From positions 62,001 to 126,000 of the forward strand of contig DOTG01000047.1 of assembly GCA_003512955.1 (NCBI GenBank): 64,000 bases of DNA. The letters are read 5' to 3'. This DNA is from Marinilabiliales bacterium. GTDB taxonomy: Bacteria > Bacteroidota > Bacteroidia > Bacteroidales > SZUA-534. The notes under the pieces are model-generated. The model did not search any database and was not told the DNA's origin. It saw only the letters and a program-made list of their open reading frames with translations. Made by a program: the position numbers and the translations under genes. Shown here piece by piece: positions 18,321 to 27,043 of this stretch (positions are counted from its first letter, which is position 1; the number at the start of each line of letters is the position of its first letter).

Positions 18321-18667
18321 TACGGTTCGCAATAAAAATACTATTAACTTCAATTTTGATAGTTACAATTTCGGAAGTAGGTAAACGCAATTCTATTATG
18401 GCTGCCGTTTACGCATCGTTACCATTAACCACCATTTTGGCAATGGTTTGGCTTTATCTCGATACCTCCGATGCACAAAAGGTTTCAACCCTTTCGTGGA
18501 ATGTCCTTATTGCGGTTATTCCCAGCCACATTTTCTTAATCGCATTTCCCCTACTTGTCAAGTTTGGTGTTAATTTTTGGATTTCGCTAACCATCTCAAT
18601 GGTTTTAACAGCAATTGCTTATTGGGTGTATGTGGTTGCATTGAAACATTTTGGTATAAATTTTTAA
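18317..18667 (+). CDS. DUF3147 membrane protein
   Basis: 116 residues with four hydrophobic segments (~5-22, 30-48, 60-82, 88-110) and the family pattern ISEVGKRNSIMAAVYASLPL then MVWLYLDT. The ATGA overlap with the pump gene shows translational coupling. DUF3147 proteins often sit beside RND or metal genes; no biochemical role is known. It may be a helper of the pump. Confidence 0.8.
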   Translation: MIRFAIKILLTSILIVTISEVGKRNSIMAAVYASLPLTTILAMVWLYLDTSDAQKVSTLSWNVLIAVIPSHIFLIAFPLLVKFGVNFWISLTISMVLTAIAYWVYVVALKHFGINF

Positions 18668-18677
18668 ATCAGGAAGT

Positions 18678-19856
18678 ATGAAAAAATACATAAGAATATG
18701 GGGGTTCCTCTTCTTCTTGCCAATATCGTTGATGGCTCAACAATCGGTAGAGAATGTTTTGACACAAATTGAAAAGAACAACACCACACTAGCCGCATTG
18801 CGGAAAAATGCCGACGCGGAGAAAATTGGAAACAAAACAGGAATGTATCTGCAAAACCCAGAAATGGAATTTAATTACCTATGGGGAAACCCGTCGGTTA
18901 TTGGGAACCGCACCGACCTGAACATTACACAAACCTTTGATTTTCCAACGGCTTACAGTTATAAAAACCAGATTTCGAAGCTGAAAAATGATCAAGTGGA
19001 ATTGGAATTCCAAAAACAAAAACGGGACTTGACGTTACAAGCCCAGAATCTTTGCGCCGAATTAATCTATACCCATGCGCTAAAGTCAGAAACCCTGAAA
19101 AGAAAAGAGCAAGCGCGATGGATGGCAGATGCCTATAAAAAAAGACTCGAAATGGGAGATGCCACCCAAATGGAATATAATACCGCGCAACGTAACCTAT
19201 TAAATAGCAGCAAAGAGTTGGAAGGACTTGAAATTGAATACATGGCATTGCAATCGGAATTGACCCGGCTGAACGGAGGTGTTTACATTTCATTTCCCGA
19301 TAGCATATTTCCGATTTTAGATGTTCCATCCGATTTTGAACAATGGTATGCCCTGGCTGAACAAAACAATCCAATGCTGACCTGGATAAAGCAGGAATTG
19401 GCCATCAGCCAAAAGCAGGAAAAATTAAACCGTGCCATGAGTTTACCCAAAGTACAGACAGGGTATATGAGCGAAAAGGTGGTTGGGCAAAATTTTCAGG
19501 GTATCACCGTGGGATTATCGCTCCCCCTGTGGGAAAATAAAAATCAGGTAAAATTTGCCAAAGCCAAGACCCTTGCTTTAGAAAGTATAGCCAGTGACAA
19601 CAAACTACAGTTTTACACACAGTTGAAAGCCTTACACGGGAAAGTGGTTAGTTTACAAAAAAATGTCAATGAGTATCGGTCAAACCTGGCCCCCTTTGAT
19701 AATTCCGGATTGGTAAAAAAAGCATGGGACAAAGGCGAAATTTCCCTGACCGATTACCTGTTGGAACTATCGTTAGCCTACGAAAGCACTCTAAAACTAC
19801 TGGAAATGGAAAGGAATCTGTTTAAAGCACAGGCTGAATTAATCAACTATCGGTAA
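18678..19856 (+). CDS. TolC/CusC-type outer-membrane efflux channel
   Basis: 392 residues, OEP family; forms the outer-membrane/periplasmic exit duct of the first RND system. Signal peptide ending SLMAQQ. Two repeated helical halves: QNPEMEFNYLWGNPSVIGNRTDLNITQTFDFP outlined by strand residues NPEMEF and NITQTFDFP, then GDATQMEYNTAQRNLLNS, and in the second half TVGLSLPLW with LTDYLLEL near the end. Eleven nt after the DUF3147 gene; last gene of the operon. Confidence 0.88.
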   Translation: MKKYIRIWGFLFFLPISLMAQQSVENVLTQIEKNNTTLAALRKNADAEKIGNKTGMYLQNPEMEFNYLWGNPSVIGNRTDLNITQTFDFPTAYSYKNQISKLKNDQVELEFQKQKRDLTLQAQNLCAELIYTHALKSETLKRKEQARWMADAYKKRLEMGDATQMEYNTAQRNLLNSSKELEGLEIEYMALQSELTRLNGGVYISFPDSIFPILDVPSDFEQWYALAEQNNPMLTWIKQELAISQKQEKLNRAMSLPKVQTGYMSEKVVGQNFQGITVGLSLPLWENKNQVKFAKAKTLALESIASDNKLQFYTQLKALHGKVVSLQKNVNEYRSNLAPFDNSGLVKKAWDKGEISLTDYLLELSLAYESTLKLLEMERNLFKAQAELINYR

Positions 19857-19981
19857 GTTTCCCAAATAAATTTCGTACCGAATAGGAGACAATATGAATG
19901 GAATCTATTCTTTAATTACTAAACGAAGATTTTACTTTTATTTATGCAACTTTTTTATCAGTTGTTCGTTTAAACTTTCAG

Positions 19982-20398
19982 ATGAAAAAACTTTTGTCCA
20001 TATCATTTGCTTTTCTCATCCTGCTTTCGGGGATGCATTTTTCTATTGCCGTTCATATTTGTAGTGGTGAAATTGCAGCGAGTAAATGGTCTATAACAGG
20101 CCAAAAAGCAACATGTGGCATGGAGAGCCCTGAAGAATCTTGCCCAATGCATACTGGTATTGATTCAAACTGTTGCCACGACAAAATTGCTTGTTTTGTT
20201 GTAGATACTAATTACAGTCCAACTTCTTTTCAAGATATAGATGTAAACAAGAAGGTTTCTCGGACATTTGATTTGCCGGTTACATTAGTTGCCAATTCAA
20301 TAAAATTAAGTGTAACCTCCTATCTAAATATTCGACCGCCTGACAAGGCATTTGCTAATGAAGTATTCTTGTCCAAGATTTGCATACTCCGTATTTGA
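19982..20398 (+). CDS. HYC_CC_PP-type small exported protein
   Basis: 138 residues. Signal peptide (LLSISFAFLILLSGMHFSIA). Carries the three marks for which the family is named: H-x-C near residue 30 (VHICSGE), a CC pair (DSNCCHDK) and a PP motif near the end (IRPPDK). Function unknown; these proteins are commonly found next to copper/heavy-metal genes in Bacteroidota, and the six or more Cys suggest metal or thiol chemistry in the periplasm. Confidence 0.75.
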   Translation: MKKLLSISFAFLILLSGMHFSIAVHICSGEIAASKWSITGQKATCGMESPEESCPMHTGIDSNCCHDKIACFVVDTNYSPTSFQDIDVNKKVSRTFDLPVTLVANSIKLSVTSYLNIRPPDKAFANEVFLSKICILRI

Positions 20399-20594
20399 TA
20401 TTTTCCCTTTCCTAAAAAAAATTCTTTAAAAGACATTATCTGAATTAATTACCAGATATTTTGGAAATGATTTTCTAAAATATGTGGATATTAAACTCAT
20501 ATCATCCTTTGGATAAATCTTTTACGTTAACTTGTCTTTAAAAGGAACTTTTGAACAATTCACTAATTATATAATCATTTAATACAATTAAGAT

Positions 20595-21170
20595 ATGAAA
20601 AACAAAATTCTAATTCTATTTGCTGTAATATTAATACTAGTTGCAGCATGTCAAAAAAACGACATGATGAATAACCCCTTCGATGTTGATGTTGAAAATT
20701 ATGAAAACATCCTAGGTATAGACTACTCGAATGCCTTGTTTTATCACAATTCATTGAATTCTACAAGTGCTGATACCCTTTATGCCAAAAGAATGTTCAA
20801 TTCAAATGACGGCTTGTTTTCAGAGCATTTTTATGAGTTTTGTGTAGATATGATGCAAAATAGTGGCATGATGTCCTCTTCAGATGGTATGATGGGGAAC
20901 AACAGTGGAATGATGGGAGGAAATGGAGCCATGATGAATAGCAGTATTATGGGAAGTATAGAGGATATGAATGAAATGATGTACTTTATGGATAGTCTGC
21001 ATCATTCAACACAATCAATAATGAATCCCAATTACATGTATGCCGATAGTTTGATGCACAACCAAATGAAAATGTGTAATATGATGACTTCTCAAACTGA
21101 CAGCATCGAAATCTTGTTTGGTAATATGCAAACGATTAGAAGAGATCATAAAGCGATGCATGTTTATTAA
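20595..21170 (+). CDS. Met-rich putative copper-binding lipoprotein
   Basis: 191 residues, not a recognised family. Lipobox LILVAACQ with lipidated C19. Residues ~95-120 form a Met/Gly/Ser run (MMSSSDGMMGNNSGMM and similar), and Met pairs continue to ~175 (NEMMYFMD, MKMCNMM). Clustered Met in periplasmic proteins bind Cu(I) or Ag(I) (known from CusF, CusA and Cop proteins), so a copper buffer or chaperone on the membrane is the likely role by inference. Confidence 0.65.
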   Translation: MKNKILILFAVILILVAACQKNDMMNNPFDVDVENYENILGIDYSNALFYHNSLNSTSADTLYAKRMFNSNDGLFSEHFYEFCVDMMQNSGMMSSSDGMMGNNSGMMGGNGAMMNSSIMGSIEDMNEMMYFMDSLHHSTQSIMNPNYMYADSLMHNQMKMCNMMTSQTDSIEILFGNMQTIRRDHKAMHVY

Positions 21171-21218
21171 TTAAATGAACGCGAAAAATATTAAATTAGT
21201 TAATTTTAAATACTACTT

Positions 21219-21572
21219 ATGAAAACATTAAAATTCATTGTAATCACTGCATTCACAGTTTTACTAGGTATAACTTCTTATGCACAGACACACGACCATT
21301 CTAAAATGGCTGTAACAAAAACCGATACCATTAAAGTTTCAGGAAACTGCGGCATGTGTAAAACCCGCATCGAAAAGGCAGCTAAAATAGAAGGTGTAAG
21401 CAAAGCGGAGTGGAACGATGAAACCAAGATGCTTACCTTAGTGTATGATCCCGCAAAAGTGAAAACCGATGATGTCTTGAAGAAAATTGCAGAAGTTGGC
21501 CACGATACCGAAAAGTTTAAAGCAGAACAAAAGGTTTACGATAAACTGCCAGGGTGTTGTCAGTATAGATAA
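21219..21572 (+). CDS. Exported HMA-domain metal-binding protein
   Basis: 117 residues: signal peptide ending SYAQ, a His-containing linker (THDHSKM), then one ferredoxin-like HMA domain with GNC44GMC47 and betaalphabeta pattern, ending LPGC113C114QYR. Probably a periplasmic copper chaperone delivering to the RND system downstream. The same HMA plus Cys-Cys tail is found fused to the C-terminus of the adaptor at 27044-28687. Confidence 0.85.
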   Translation: MKTLKFIVITAFTVLLGITSYAQTHDHSKMAVTKTDTIKVSGNCGMCKTRIEKAAKIEGVSKAEWNDETKMLTLVYDPAKVKTDDVLKKIAEVGHDTEKFKAEQKVYDKLPGCCQYR

Positions 21573-21580
21573 TTCTTGAA

Positions 21581-21685
21581 TTTGAAAGTTTGAAAATGTA
21601 TTATTTTGAAAATGACAAATACAGAAGAGGAATTTTTCTCTACTATATAATAGTTTTCTATTTAACTCATTTTCAAACTTTCAAA
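21581..21685. repeat. 18-bp perfect inverted repeat upstream of second RND pump
   Basis: TTTGAAAGTTTGAAAATG (21581-21598) is exactly inverted at 21668-21685, with 69 bp between. The hairpin would lie in the 165-nt spacer between the HMA gene and the pump and could lower or uncouple expression; there is no U-tract. Confidence 0.6.
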
Positions 21686-21737
21686 ATTGTCTGGTCATTC
21701 TCAAATTGGCATATTTTCAGATTCTTAAATTAAAATC

Positions 21738-24700
21738 ATGTTTAACCGACTTGTCAAATATTTTCTCGAAAACCGGCTGGTTACGTTTATCTTTCTCATT
21801 GCCTTTGTGATTTTTGGGGTAGTGTACACGCCGTTTAACTGGCATACAGGCTTTTTGCCACGCGACCCGATACCTGTCGATGCTATCCCCGATATTGGCG
21901 ACAACCAGCAAATTGTTGCAACTGAATGGATGGGGCGTTCGCCTAAAGATATTCAAGACCAGGTAACCTATCCGTTAACCACTTCTTTGCTTGGTATTCC
22001 GGGAGTAAAAACAGTACGCAGTACTTCCATGTTTGGCATGTCGTTTATTTATGTCATATTTAACGATAAGGTCGATTTTTATTGGAGTCGTTCACGTATT
22101 CTTGAAAAACTGAATTCTTTACCAACAGGAACATTACCGGCAGAGGTAACGCCAACACTTGGGCCCGATGCAACTGCTTTGGGACAAATATATTGGTACA
22201 CACTCGAAGGGAGAGACCCGAAAACCGGGAAGCCAAACGGTGGATGGAATCCCCAGGAATTACGAACCATTCAGGATTTTTATGTCAAATACGGCCTTTC
22301 CACTGCTGAAGGCGTCTCGGAAGTAGCCTCTGTGGGAGGTTTTATAAAGGAATACCAGGTTGATATAAATCCTGAAGCGCTTAAAGCATATAAAGTATCC
22401 GTTATGGATGTCATGAATGCTGTGAGTAAAAGCAATCTTGACATTGGAGCAGAAACTATTGAATTAAACAATGTTGAATACATTATTAGAGGTTTAGGCT
22501 ACGTAAAGAGCCTGGAAGACCTGGAAGCTTCGGTTGTAGCTGTCCGCAATAATGTTCCGGTTCGTATAAAAGATGTTGCTTTTACATCTTTTGGACCAGC
22601 AACCCGTCGTGGCGGGCTTGATAAAGGAGGTTCAGAGACAGTGGGGGCAGTTGTAGTTGCCCGGTATGGTTCTAATCCGATGGAAGTTATCGATAATGTA
22701 AAAGATAAAATTAAAGAAATTGAAGCGGGACTGCCTCAAAAAACATTGTCCGATGGTAGCATATCAAAAGTTACAATAGTGCCGTTTTACGACCGCACCG
22801 GCTTAATTAAGGAAACAATCGGAACACTTGAATCTGCACTATCTCACGAAATTCTAATCAGTATAATTGTAATTATTATTCTGGTGCTTAATCTCAGGGC
22901 CTCGGTTATTGTTGCCGGATTGCTGCCAATTGGGGTTTTAATGACTTTTATTCTCATGCACTTCTTTGGTGTCGATGCCAATATTGTTGCTTTATCGGGC
23001 ATTGCTATTGCCATAGGTGTAATGGTCGATATTGGCATTGTGGATGTTGAGAATATTCTGCGGCATTTAGAAATGCCTGAGAACAATGGCATACGTGGTA
23101 AAAAATTGATGTCTCTCATTTATCTGGCAACTACCGAAGTAAGAGCCGCTGTGGTTACTTCCATTGCAACAACCATTGTCAGTTTTATTCCGGTATTTGC
23201 TTTGGAAGCCTCTGAGGGTAAGTTATTTCATCCTTTAGCTTTTACAAAAACTTTTGCCCTTCTATCCGCCTTTATTTTGGGTATTGTTGTATTACCTACA
23301 TTGGTGCATATTTTTTTTAATATTCGTTTCGACACCAGGAAAATACGAAAATGGTTTAACGGCAGCCTGATTGTTGCCGGAATATTGTTTGTTATTTTCT
23401 GGCAAACCTGGACGGCTTTGGCTTTAATTGCCATAGGTATTAACAACTTACTCGAACACCGCTGGCCGGAAAAACGAAAAGAATATACAAACTTTATAAA
23501 CATTGCTATTACTGTAATGGTAGCCATGTATTACTTATCAATCGAATGGTTGCCACTAGGTGCACATAACAGTGTTTTTATAAACTACCTGTTTGTAGCA
23601 GGTATTGTTTCAATAATACTTTTAGCACTTATGTCAATGGTACATTATTACGTACCTATTCTTCGCTGGGGCCTGCGCAACAAATGGAAGTTTCTATTAT
23701 TGCCAGCCTTTACCTTATTTTTTGGGCTAATGGTATGGATGGGGTTTGATAAAATATTCGGATTTACTGCAACGGGTTTTGAAAAAATGGGTTGGCAAAA
23801 TTTTAAACAAACAGTATTTTGGCAAGCCGGAACAAATGTTTTTCCCGGAACGGGTAAAGAATTCATGCCATCGCTCAACGAAGGCTCGTTTTTGCTTATG
23901 CCAACCAGTATGCCCCATTCGAGCATTGAAAAGAACCTTGAATATATTGAGACTCTCGACAAGCGGCTCTCAGCTATTCCCGAAGTGGAGGTTGCTGTTG
24001 GCAAATGGGGACGTGTAAATTCAGCGCTCGACCCTGCACCTGTACAAATGTTCGAGAATACAATTAATTACCGTTCGGAATATATTTTGGATGAAAACGG
24101 TCACCGAATGCAATTCAAGGTGGACAGGGGAGGCAGTTATATATTGAAAAACGGCACAAAGTATAATCCTGCAAAAGAGACCTTCAGGGCTATTCCTTCC
24201 GACAGTCTTATTCAGGAAGAAGGTGGCGAATATTTTCGTCAGTGGAGGCCGGAAATTAAAAAGCCTCTGGATATTTGGAATGAGATTGTAAAAGTTACCA
24301 ATATACCGGGACTAACCTCAGCGCCTAAATTACAGCCCATCGAAACCCGTCTGGTAATGTTATCGACCGGAATGCGCGCGCCAATGGGCTTAAAAGTGTA
24401 CGGACCCGATTTGGAAACTATTGAACGGGCAGGGATAGTGTTTGAACAGTCATTAAAAGAAGTCCCTTCCGTAAAAGCTTCATCCGTATTTTACGATCGC
24501 GCAGTGGGCGCACCTTACATCGAAATAAAACTCAATCGCGAAAACATGGCACGATATGGAATGAGTGTTAGCGATGTACAGGAAATATTGCAGGTAGCCG
24601 TTGGCGGAATGACTTTAAGCAACTCTGTTGAAGGTCGCGAAAGATTCCCCATTCGTGTGCGCTATGCCAGGGAATTGCGTGATAACCCCGATGATTTAAA

Positions 24701-25601
24701 ACGTATTTTAATACCATCAATGAACGGTGTTCAAATTCCTTTGGGCGAAATTGCCGACATAGAGTATGCGCGGGGAGCACAAATGATACGCAGCGAAAAT
24801 ACTTTTCTCGTTGGGTATGTGATATTCGACAAAGTAGAAGGCAAAGCCGAGGTCGATGTAGTTGAGGAAGCATCAGAAATTTTACAGAAAAAAATTGATT
24901 CGGGTGAAATTAAATTATTTCCCGGCGTTTCGTACAAATTTGCAGGTAACTACGAACAACAATTACGTGCAACCAAAAGACTTTCAATAGTTATACCTAT
25001 AAGTTTATTAATGATATTCCTGTTATTGTTCTTTCAGTTCAAAACAGTAACAGCCTCGTTTATACATTTTTCAGGTGTTTTTGTAGCATTTGCAGGTGGT
25101 TTTATTATGTTGTGGCTTTACGGGCAGGATTGGTTTTTAAATTTTTCTGTTGCGGGGGTAAACCTGCGTGATTTGTTTCAAATGCATACGATAAACCTCA
25201 GCGTGGCCGTCTGGGTAGGGTTCATAGCCCTCTTTGGCATAGCTACCAACGATGGGGTTATTATGGGTACGTACATTCATCAGGTATTCGAACAACAACA
25301 TCCGGCCACCGTTCATGAAGTACGTGAAGCTGTTGTTTTAGCAGGAAAAAAACGTGTACGGCCCGCTATGATGACAACAGCCGTTGCCGTTATTGCGCTG
25401 CTGCCTGTTCTTACTTCAACCGGAAAAGGTGCCGATATTATGGTTCCAATGGCTATTCCCACATTCGGAGGTATGGTTATTCAGGTAATGACAGTCTTTG
25501 TAGTACCTCTATTTCAGTCGATGTGGCGTGAATGGGCAGTTAGCAGGGAATCGGTTCAAACTTTAAATAATCGCAAAAACAATGAAATCAACAATTTATA
25601 A
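21738..25601 (+). CDS. Long CusA-type RND heavy-metal efflux permease
   Basis: 1287 residues, ~240 longer than E. coli CusA. N-terminal TM1 (LVTFIFLIAFVIFGVVYTPF), TM4 region GIAIAIGVMVDIGIVDVEN, second TM block FGIATNDGVIMGTYIHQ. The extra length includes an additional hydrophobic stretch (~535-660, about five predicted segments such as LIVAGILFVIFW and FLLLPAFTLFFGLMVW) between the first TM bundle and the second periplasmic domain, and a charged periplasmic insertion ~775-830. Long versions of this kind occur in Bacteroidota copper islands. Overlaps the channel gene downstream by 20 bp. Confidence 0.9.
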   Translation: MFNRLVKYFLENRLVTFIFLIAFVIFGVVYTPFNWHTGFLPRDPIPVDAIPDIGDNQQIVATEWMGRSPKDIQDQVTYPLTTSLLGIPGVKTVRSTSMFGMSFIYVIFNDKVDFYWSRSRILEKLNSLPTGTLPAEVTPTLGPDATALGQIYWYTLEGRDPKTGKPNGGWNPQELRTIQDFYVKYGLSTAEGVSEVASVGGFIKEYQVDINPEALKAYKVSVMDVMNAVSKSNLDIGAETIELNNVEYIIRGLGYVKSLEDLEASVVAVRNNVPVRIKDVAFTSFGPATRRGGLDKGGSETVGAVVVARYGSNPMEVIDNVKDKIKEIEAGLPQKTLSDGSISKVTIVPFYDRTGLIKETIGTLESALSHEILISIIVIIILVLNLRASVIVAGLLPIGVLMTFILMHFFGVDANIVALSGIAIAIGVMVDIGIVDVENILRHLEMPENNGIRGKKLMSLIYLATTEVRAAVVTSIATTIVSFIPVFALEASEGKLFHPLAFTKTFALLSAFILGIVVLPTLVHIFFNIRFDTRKIRKWFNGSLIVAGILFVIFWQTWTALALIAIGINNLLEHRWPEKRKEYTNFINIAITVMVAMYYLSIEWLPLGAHNSVFINYLFVAGIVSIILLALMSMVHYYVPILRWGLRNKWKFLLLPAFTLFFGLMVWMGFDKIFGFTATGFEKMGWQNFKQTVFWQAGTNVFPGTGKEFMPSLNEGSFLLMPTSMPHSSIEKNLEYIETLDKRLSAIPEVEVAVGKWGRVNSALDPAPVQMFENTINYRSEYILDENGHRMQFKVDRGGSYILKNGTKYNPAKETFRAIPSDSLIQEEGGEYFRQWRPEIKKPLDIWNEIVKVTNIPGLTSAPKLQPIETRLVMLSTGMRAPMGLKVYGPDLETIERAGIVFEQSLKEVPSVKASSVFYDRAVGAPYIEIKLNRENMARYGMSVSDVQEILQVAVGGMTLSNSVEGRERFPIRVRYARELRDNPDDLKRILIPSMNGVQIPLGEIADIEYARGAQMIRSENTFLVGYVIFDKVEGKAEVDVVEEASEILQKKIDSGEIKLFPGVSYKFAGNYEQQLRATKRLSIVIPISLLMIFLLLFFQFKTVTASFIHFSGVFVAFAGGFIMLWLYGQDWFLNFSVAGVNLRDLFQMHTINLSVAVWVGFIALFGIATNDGVIMGTYIHQVFEQQHPATVHEVREAVVLAGKKRVRPAMMTTAVAVIALLPVLTSTGKGADIMVPMAIPTFGGMVIQVMTVFVVPLFQSMWREWAVSRESVQTLNNRKNNEINNL

Positions 25602-27033
25602 ACTGGTACTGCTTTCGTTAATTGCGATTAGTGTTTCTATTGTTGCCAAAAGTCAGCAACAACCTGATTCACTTTGGCTTTACCTCGAAATAGCAGCAAA
25701 AAATAACCCTGCGGTATTACAAAAATTCAATGAATATCAGGCAGCCTTGCAAAAAGTACCACAGGTCGGTAGTTTGCCCGATCCTGAATTAAGTATGGGT
25801 GTTTTTCTGAGTCCGATGGAACTGGTTAGTGGAAATCAGGTAGCCGATATCCGGCTTATGCAAATGTTCCCGTGGTTCGGTGTTATCAAAAATGCCAAAG
25901 ACGAAATGAGCCTGATGGCCAGGGCAAAATACGAATCGTTCCGCGATGCTAAACTACAGGTGTTTTTCGAAGTACAAAGCACTTGGTACGATTTATATAA
26001 AATTCAACAAAACATCGATATTTCTGAAAAAAATATTGAAATATTGCGAACCCTCGAAAGGCTTTCATTGGTAAAGTACAAATCCTCACCAACAAGTGGC
26101 AGCAATTCAGCTGTTTCCAGTGGAAATATGTCTAATGTAAATACTCAAAACACTTCTTCCGGGTCAACAGGTATGAATCGTATGGGTGGAAACACTTACA
26201 ATAATCAATCTGCGGCATCAAATCAGCAAAACACTTCCATGCAAAGCAATTCAATGGGTGCAACTTCCGGTGGTTCGGGTTTGGCCGATTTATACCGAAT
26301 TCAAATTGAAATTGGCGAACTTGAGAACAATATTTCCTTATTGAAAAACCAACAAAAAACCATTATTGCAAGGTTCAACAGTCTTTTAAACCAGCCAATA
26401 CAATCAGTAGTTTTATTGCCAGATACACTAATGCCCTATTCACTGGGAGTAGCACTTTTAGAAGTATCTGATAGTATTTTAACCAATAATCCTATGTTGT
26501 TAATGTTGCTTTACGAACAGCAATCTCTTGATGCACGTAAAGAAATGGTTTCGCGTATGGGTTACCCGATGGTAGGAATAGGGGTTAATTATTCTGTTAT
26601 CAATACAAATGAAATGTCTACATCTGCAATGAATGGCAAAGACATGATAATGCCTATGGTTACGGTTACGTTGCCCATCTACCGTAAGAAATACCGCGCT
26701 TTGCAAGCCGAAACCGATTTTATGAAGCAAGCAACCGAACAAGGTTATAAATCGACATCTAATTCTTTACAGACACAATATTACGAAGCATTGCAAATTT
26801 ATGAGGATGCTCTGCGCCGTATGAAACTATATGAAAATCAAAGCCTTCTAGCTAAAAAATCATTAGATATAATGATAAAAAGTTTTTCTGCTTCAGGTTC
26901 CGGATTATCTGATATTTTACAAATCCGGCAACAACTGCTCGATTATGAATTTAAGCAGGTCGAAGCTTTGGTCGATTATAACACTTCGGTTGCCAGGTTA
27001 AATAGATTAATGGCCAATACTCAAATTCAGTAA
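25582..27033 (+). CDS. TolC/CusC-type outer-membrane efflux channel with low-complexity insert
   Basis: 483 residues, OEP family, partner of the long pump. Signal peptide to VAKSQQ. First half has LPDPELSMGVFLSPME then QMFPWFGV; second half has MPMVTVTLPIYRKKYRA and SGLSDILQIRQQLLDYE. Between the helices at ~170-235 lies a Ser/Asn/Gln/Met/Gly-rich insert (SNSAVSSGNMSNV, TGMNRMGGN) absent from ordinary TolC proteins; Met spacing suggests possible Cu(I) binding at the duct entrance, which is speculation. Confidence 0.88.
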   Translation: MKSTIYKLVLLSLIAISVSIVAKSQQQPDSLWLYLEIAAKNNPAVLQKFNEYQAALQKVPQVGSLPDPELSMGVFLSPMELVSGNQVADIRLMQMFPWFGVIKNAKDEMSLMARAKYESFRDAKLQVFFEVQSTWYDLYKIQQNIDISEKNIEILRTLERLSLVKYKSSPTSGSNSAVSSGNMSNVNTQNTSSGSTGMNRMGGNTYNNQSAASNQQNTSMQSNSMGATSGGSGLADLYRIQIEIGELENNISLLKNQQKTIIARFNSLLNQPIQSVVLLPDTLMPYSLGVALLEVSDSILTNNPMLLMLLYEQQSLDARKEMVSRMGYPMVGIGVNYSVINTNEMSTSAMNGKDMIMPMVTVTLPIYRKKYRALQAETDFMKQATEQGYKSTSNSLQTQYYEALQIYEDALRRMKLYENQSLLAKKSLDIMIKSFSASGSGLSDILQIRQQLLDYEFKQVEALVDYNTSVARLNRLMANTQIQ

Positions 27034-27043
27034 ATAAGTTAAA

